DNA from: Acetobacteraceae bacterium
Lineage (GTDB): Bacteria > Pseudomonadota > Alphaproteobacteria > Acetobacterales > Acetobacteraceae
DNA: 64,000 nucleotides
Direction of reading: 5' to 3'
NCBI GenBank assembly: GCA_025354865.1
Contig: JANXMB010000047.1
Location: 1 to 64,000, forward strand
The translations under genes were made by a program, and so were the position numbers. The notes below the pieces were generated by a model, which worked only from the letters and a program-made list of their open reading frames with translations, was not told where the DNA came from and did not search any database. Position 1 is the stretch's first letter. The number at the start of each line of letters is the position of its first letter. Below, piece by piece: positions 61,045 to 64,000 of this stretch.

Positions 61045-62264
61045 AGCGGCCGCTGGTTTCCACGACCTCGGCCCTGGCGCTGCTTATGTGCGGCGGCGGC
61101 AGGCTGGCGGCGGCGCCGGTGGCAGGGGTGTCGGATTCCCTGCTGTTCGGCACCACCGACCAGACCGATGTCGTGCGGGAGGCACTGTCCCTCGGCGAGG
61201 CAGCAACGCCGTTGATCGCGGGCGTCGTTCGGCTGCCCAGCGCCGTGTCGGACAAGCCGACGATCGCCGATCCCAGCGCCCAATCGCCTAGCGCGACCTT
61301 CACCTATCGGCCGGCCGTGTTGGTGCGTGGCGATAGCGGGCCGGTGGGATCGACAGCGCCGCTCAGCCGGCGGAATCCGGGCAATGTCAGCAACCTCAAA
61401 GGCACGGTCGCGGCGTCGCAGGGCGGGATTTTCTCCGTGCCGGCGGGCGCGATCCTGGTGAACGACACCCCGGCGGCGGCCTACAACTACATTTTCCGCC
61501 CGACCATGGCGTTGGCTGCGGTGGTGCAGCCGGTGGATTTCAGCCAGATCGTCCCGCGCATCGAGCCGGCGGAAAGCCCCAGCCATTCGGTGTTCATCGG
61601 CGTAAGGCCCGCCATCCCGACCGAGGACGCGGATGCCGCCGCGCGCCGGGTTTCGACCCTGAGCGCCACCGGTTCGGCCACGCCCACCGTGGTGCTGCCC
61701 ATTCCGCGCAAGGTCAGCGCGTTGGATGCCGAGAGCGCGGCCAATCTGGGCTACCGGATGGATGCGGGGCTGACGACGACGATCGGCTTTTCGACCCAGC
61801 ATGTGCGCCCGACGCTGCTGCCGCGCGGTGCGGCTGCGACCTCGACGCTTGGCTACACCTACGTTCCGCGCCCGATCGCACCCCAACCGGCGACCCTGCC
61901 CCCGAGCATCGCGGTTGGCGTGGAGGAGGGGGCCGGGCGGGCCTCGTTCGGAACGGCCGGGCTGGCGCTCCCGCCGGCTGCCGAGGCCGCGCAGCAATTT
62001 CCCGCCGACAGCTTCGCAATCGCTCGGCCCGGTCGCACCCCCGAATTGGTGCCCGTGCCGATCGCGATCGGGAACAACCTGCTGGAACAGGCGGCCGCGG
62101 TGCGGTCGCTGATCTCGGCCGCCGAAACTGCGGAGTCGGACAGCGAATACAGCCTGCTAGGGTATGTGGCGCTGGTGCTGGCCGTGCTGGTGCCGGGCGG
62201 GCTGGCGTTCCTCGGGTTCCGGATGATCCGTCGCGCAGCACTGCGCCGACTGATCGGAGGGTGA
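61041..62264 (+). CDS. Unknown secreted protein with C-terminal membrane anchor
   Basis: 407 residues from ATG 61041. Signal peptide MKRPLVSTTSALALLMCGGG (cleavage near LAAA). The mature region is Ala/Pro/Thr/Ser/Val-rich, with repeated short motifs of the form (F/Y)xx(R/Y)P (TFTYRPAVLV, YNYIFRPTMALA, GYTYVPRPIAP) and no enzyme signature. At about residues 370-395, LLGYVALVLAVLVPGGLAFLG, is one hydrophobic helix followed by a basic tail, RMIRRAALRRLIGG. The tail resembles a sorting signal in outline but has no PEP motif. It is translationally coupled to the acyltransferase gene (ATGA overlap). It could be a surface or periplasmic structural partner of the glycan; I do not recognise a family. 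Confidence 0.65.
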   Translation: MKRPLVSTTSALALLMCGGGRLAAAPVAGVSDSLLFGTTDQTDVVREALSLGEAATPLIAGVVRLPSAVSDKPTIADPSAQSPSATFTYRPAVLVRGDSGPVGSTAPLSRRNPGNVSNLKGTVAASQGGIFSVPAGAILVNDTPAAAYNYIFRPTMALAAVVQPVDFSQIVPRIEPAESPSHSVFIGVRPAIPTEDADAAARRVSTLSATGSATPTVVLPIPRKVSALDAESAANLGYRMDAGLTTTIGFSTQHVRPTLLPRGAAATSTLGYTYVPRPIAPQPATLPPSIAVGVEEGAGRASFGTAGLALPPAAEAAQQFPADSFAIARPGRTPELVPVPIAIGNNLLEQAAAVRSLISAAETAESDSEYSLLGYVALVLAVLVPGGLAFLGFRMIRRAALRRLIGG

Positions 62265-62276
62265 TGCCGGGGGGCA

Positions 62277-63293
62277 TCATCCCCGCCGCCGCAAAACCCG
62301 CCCGATATCGTGCCGCAGCACCGCCGCCAATCCGCTCGGCAGCCATGGATTGGCCAGCAGCAAGCCGATGCGTTGCCGGCGTTCGGTCGCCCAATCCCGC
62401 TTATAGGCGTCGTCGCCACGGCCGAAATCGATACGCGCGACGTGTTCGACATCCAACAAATGCCGCAGCATGATCGCGGTCAGCACCGTGCCGGGGGAGT
62501 GTGCTTTGAACGCCTCGTCATGCGCGAGTTTCAGCACCGTGGCGTGGCCGGCCTCCACGATCCAAAATTGTGCGGCGACGGGTTGTCCGGCCAAAGACCA
62601 CAGGCCCAGGCGCAGCGACCCCATGTGCGCGGCGGTGCGCATCAGCGCGGCGTTGAAGCGGGGGAAGGGTTCGGGTTCCTTCCAGCTTTTGGCGTAGACG
62701 GTTTCGAAGCCGGCGATCGCGGCTTCCAGCGCCTCGGCCGTATCCTCACCGGTCGTCAGGGTGAACCGCGCCTCTGCCAGCCGCTCGGCGCGACGCAGGC
62801 GGCGGCGGATCGTTTCGCGCAACGCGCCGGGACGGCTGGCAAGGTAGCGGTTCCAATCCAGCCCGGCGACCGATTCGTGCCAGTTGCCGAAATGCTCGAA
62901 CCGGCGCACCGCCAGCCCGGCGGCGGCGGCGCCCTGGATCAAGGCCGGCAGATGCGGCCATTCCGCCGGCAACGCATCGATCCGGGTCACCCCGTGGCGG
63001 CGGCAATGGCGGGCGAAGGCGGTGCAGACGCCGACGATGTCCTCGCCCACGAACGACGGCGCATAGCGGCAGGTATAGGGGGTGGTGAAGCTGTCGCGGC
63101 CCAGCATAGGGAACAGGCCGACGGAGGAACCGGCGCGGCAGACGACGAAATGGGCGTCGGCGTCGGGCGGCGTTGCGTCGGCCAGCACCGTGCGCCACCA
63201 GGGGGCGGTGGCGAAGAACGAGTCCGCGGCGGCGAACAGCGCGTCCGGCAGTGCGTCGATCGAGCGGACGACCTCGGCTTCAGAAGAGCGCAT
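62277..63293 (-). CDS. GNAT-fold acyltransferase (CelD/FemAB-like), second copy
   Basis: 338 residues from ATG 63293, which overlaps the YdcF-like gene's stop (63280). Fold segments: FFATAPWWRTVLADATPPDAD near residue 27, GLFPMLGRDSFTTPYTCRYAPSF, FEHFGNWHESVAGLDWNRYLASRPGALRETIRRRLRRAERL (a region typical of CelD/BioF2-like proteins), AQFWIVEAGHATVLKLAHDE, and HSPGTVLTAIMLRHLLDVEHVARIDFGRGDDAYKRDWA. The same family as the protein at 60019, but only distantly related to it. It may acylate a sugar of the glycan. It is in the opposite orientation to the 58931-62264 operon and ends 12 nt from it. Confidence 0.85.
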   Translation of the reverse strand: MRSSEAEVVRSIDALPDALFAAADSFFATAPWWRTVLADATPPDADAHFVVCRAGSSVGLFPMLGRDSFTTPYTCRYAPSFVGEDIVGVCTAFARHCRRHGVTRIDALPAEWPHLPALIQGAAAAGLAVRRFEHFGNWHESVAGLDWNRYLASRPGALRETIRRRLRRAERLAEARFTLTTGEDTAEALEAAIAGFETVYAKSWKEPEPFPRFNAALMRTAAHMGSLRLGLWSLAGQPVAAQFWIVEAGHATVLKLAHDEAFKAHSPGTVLTAIMLRHLLDVEHVARIDFGRGDDAYKRDWATERRQRIGLLLANPWLPSGLAAVLRHDIGRVLRRRG

Positions 63294-64000
63294 ACCACAC
63301 ATTGCCGATCCACTCGTGCAGTGCGAAGTAGCTGACATTCCAGGTGGAAGCGCGCGGCAGGAAATCGTCCAGGATCGCGCCGTCGCGTCGATCGGGCGGC
63401 GTCGGCGCGGGCACCACCGCGATCCCGGTGCCACGAAACGACAGAATGGCGCGCCGCATGTGCCAGGAATGGGTGACGACGTAGACCGAGGAAATCCCCT
63501 CCTGCCTGAGGATTTCGGCACTGTACTGGGCATTTTCCCAGGTGGTGCGGGACCGGCCTTCTCGCCATTTCACCGGCACCAGGAAGTCGTCGCGCATACT
63601 GTCGGCCATGACATCGGCGATCGATGGCAGATCGGGTTGCAGGGCGCCGCCGGAAATCATCACCGGCAGGCCGGTCTGGCGCTGCAATCGGGCGGCGGTG
63701 GCCAGACGTTCCAGCGACAACCGGCCGACGACGACCGGGGGGTTCGAGCTGGTGCGGCGGATTTCGGCGCCGAGCACGACGATGGCGCCAGGGGGAGGGG
63801 TGCCAGCGGGGAGGGTGCCGGCGGGGAGGGTTCCGGCGGGGAGGGTGGGAATATCGGCCTCCAGCGCGTCCAGCAGCCGGTCGGCGAACACCGGCATGCC
63901 CAGCAGGATCAGCCCGGCCACGGACACGCCGACCAGCGTGCGGCGCAGGCGCAGATGCCTGCGCGGCAGCAGCAGGGCGGCAAAGGCCAGCGTCACGAAC
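63280..64000 (-). CDS. YdcF/DUF218-family protein, 5' end outside window
   Basis: About 240 residues are visible; the frame is open through the window edge, and an in-frame GTG at 63996 is probably internal because members of this size start with two to three membrane helices and the residues shown begin within the first helix. One helix is visible (LVGVSVAGLILLGMPVFADR), then the DUF218 core: GAIVVLGAEIRR, SLERLATAARLQRQTGLPVMISGG, WREGRSRTTWENAQYSAEIL, YVVTHSWHMRRAIL. In E. coli and others, members bind S-adenosylmethionine or act in envelope processes; no exact role can be given. The linker between helix and core encodes PAGTL repeats (see 63801-63845). It overlaps the acyltransferase gene by 14 nt. 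Confidence 0.85.
   Translation of the reverse strand, partial: FVTLAFAALLLPRRHLRLRRTLVGVSVAGLILLGMPVFADRLLDALEADIPTLPAGTLPAGTLPAGTPPPGAIVVLGAEIRRTSSNPPVVVGRLSLERLATAARLQRQTGLPVMISGGALQPDLPSIADVMADSMRDDFLVPVKWREGRSRTTWENAQYSAEILRQEGISSVYVVTHSWHMRRAILSFRGTGIAVVPAPTPPDRRDGAILDDFLPRASTWNVSYFALHEWIGNVWYALF
63801..63845. repeat. Three 15-bp tandem repeats in the YdcF linker
   Basis: TGCCAGCGGGGAGGG (63801-63815), TGCCGGCGGGGAGGG (63816-63830) and TTCCGGCGGGGAGGG (63831-63845) are direct repeats. Read on the minus strand they encode consecutive PAGTL units in the linker between the membrane helix and the YdcF core, so copy number changes would alter linker length in frame. Confidence 0.85.

Overview
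The window is high-GC bacterial DNA (roughly 65% by eye) with short intergenic gaps, many 4-nt start/stop overlaps (ATGA, GTGA, TTGA) and long open frames on both strands. Gene content (exosortase/PEP-CTERM system, CaiB/BaiF CoA-transferase, NAD(P)H-linked 2-oxoacid oxidoreductase, alphaproteobacterial-style PDZ proteins) suggests an alphaproteobacterium, most likely Rhodospirillales/Acetobacteraceae. That placement is inferred from gene content, not from a marker gene.

Layout. 1-12 kb is mixed housekeeping and catabolic genes: a partial CinA-like gene, a peptide-type ABC solute-binding protein divergent from an M20 amidohydrolase, a small PEP-CTERM protein, an Old Yellow Enzyme, a lipoprotein, an HtrA-like protein that has lost its catalytic triad, a metallo-beta-lactamase-fold hydrolase overlapping an orphan DNA methyltransferase, and an acyl-CoA hydrolase/MFS pair. 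12-17 kb holds a dispersed-repeat block, a hybrid sensor kinase and a vanadium-haloperoxidase-like protein with a PEP-CTERM tail. 17-22 kb carries a CoA-transferase, an MFS exporter, a histone-deacetylase-fold amidohydrolase and an enoyl-CoA hydratase.

22.2-43.8 kb is the main system: an exosortase A (XrtA) exopolysaccharide/protein-sorting locus. A ten-gene minus-strand run (34425 down to 22239) encodes the export lipoprotein, chain-length determinant, tyrosine autokinase, outer-membrane protein, secretion-type ATPase, polysaccharide deacetylase, FemAB-like protein, glycosyltransferase, exosortase A-EpsI and, unexpectedly, an ACR3 arsenite transporter. A divergent plus-strand run (34901-43828) encodes the initiating sugar transferase, the PrsK/PrsR two-component pair, the TPR protein PrsT and a glycosyltransferase. 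A tRNA-Val(CAC) lies between the two arms. The two PEP-CTERM proteins elsewhere in the window are probable exosortase substrates. No Wzx flippase, Wzy polymerase or AsnB-type amidotransferase is present in the window.

43.7-53.4 kb carries an enoyl-CoA hydratase, an S1/P1 nuclease, a palindromic MITE-like element, an acyl-CoA carboxylase carboxyltransferase, a three-gene 2-oxoacid oxidoreductase operon (FAD/Fe-S subunit, fused gamma-alpha, beta) and a HAD dehalogenase-like protein. 53.5-56.9 kb looks like a small accessory island: a P-loop NTPase plus TPR protein cassette, a copy of the dispersed repeat, and an RHH/MazF-like toxin-antitoxin pair. 57.9-64 kb is a second, partial polysaccharide-type cluster (beta-helix protein, glycosyltransferase, two CelD/FemAB-like acyltransferases, an unknown C-terminally anchored protein and a YdcF protein cut by the window end).

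A dispersed repeat of about 100 bp, with ends reading CTAGAGCGCGAT or similar, recurs at 12.07-12.38, 33.65 and 56.0 kb, with a possible end fragment at 6.7 kb. In each case the repeat terminus supplies the TAG stop codon of a neighbouring gene.
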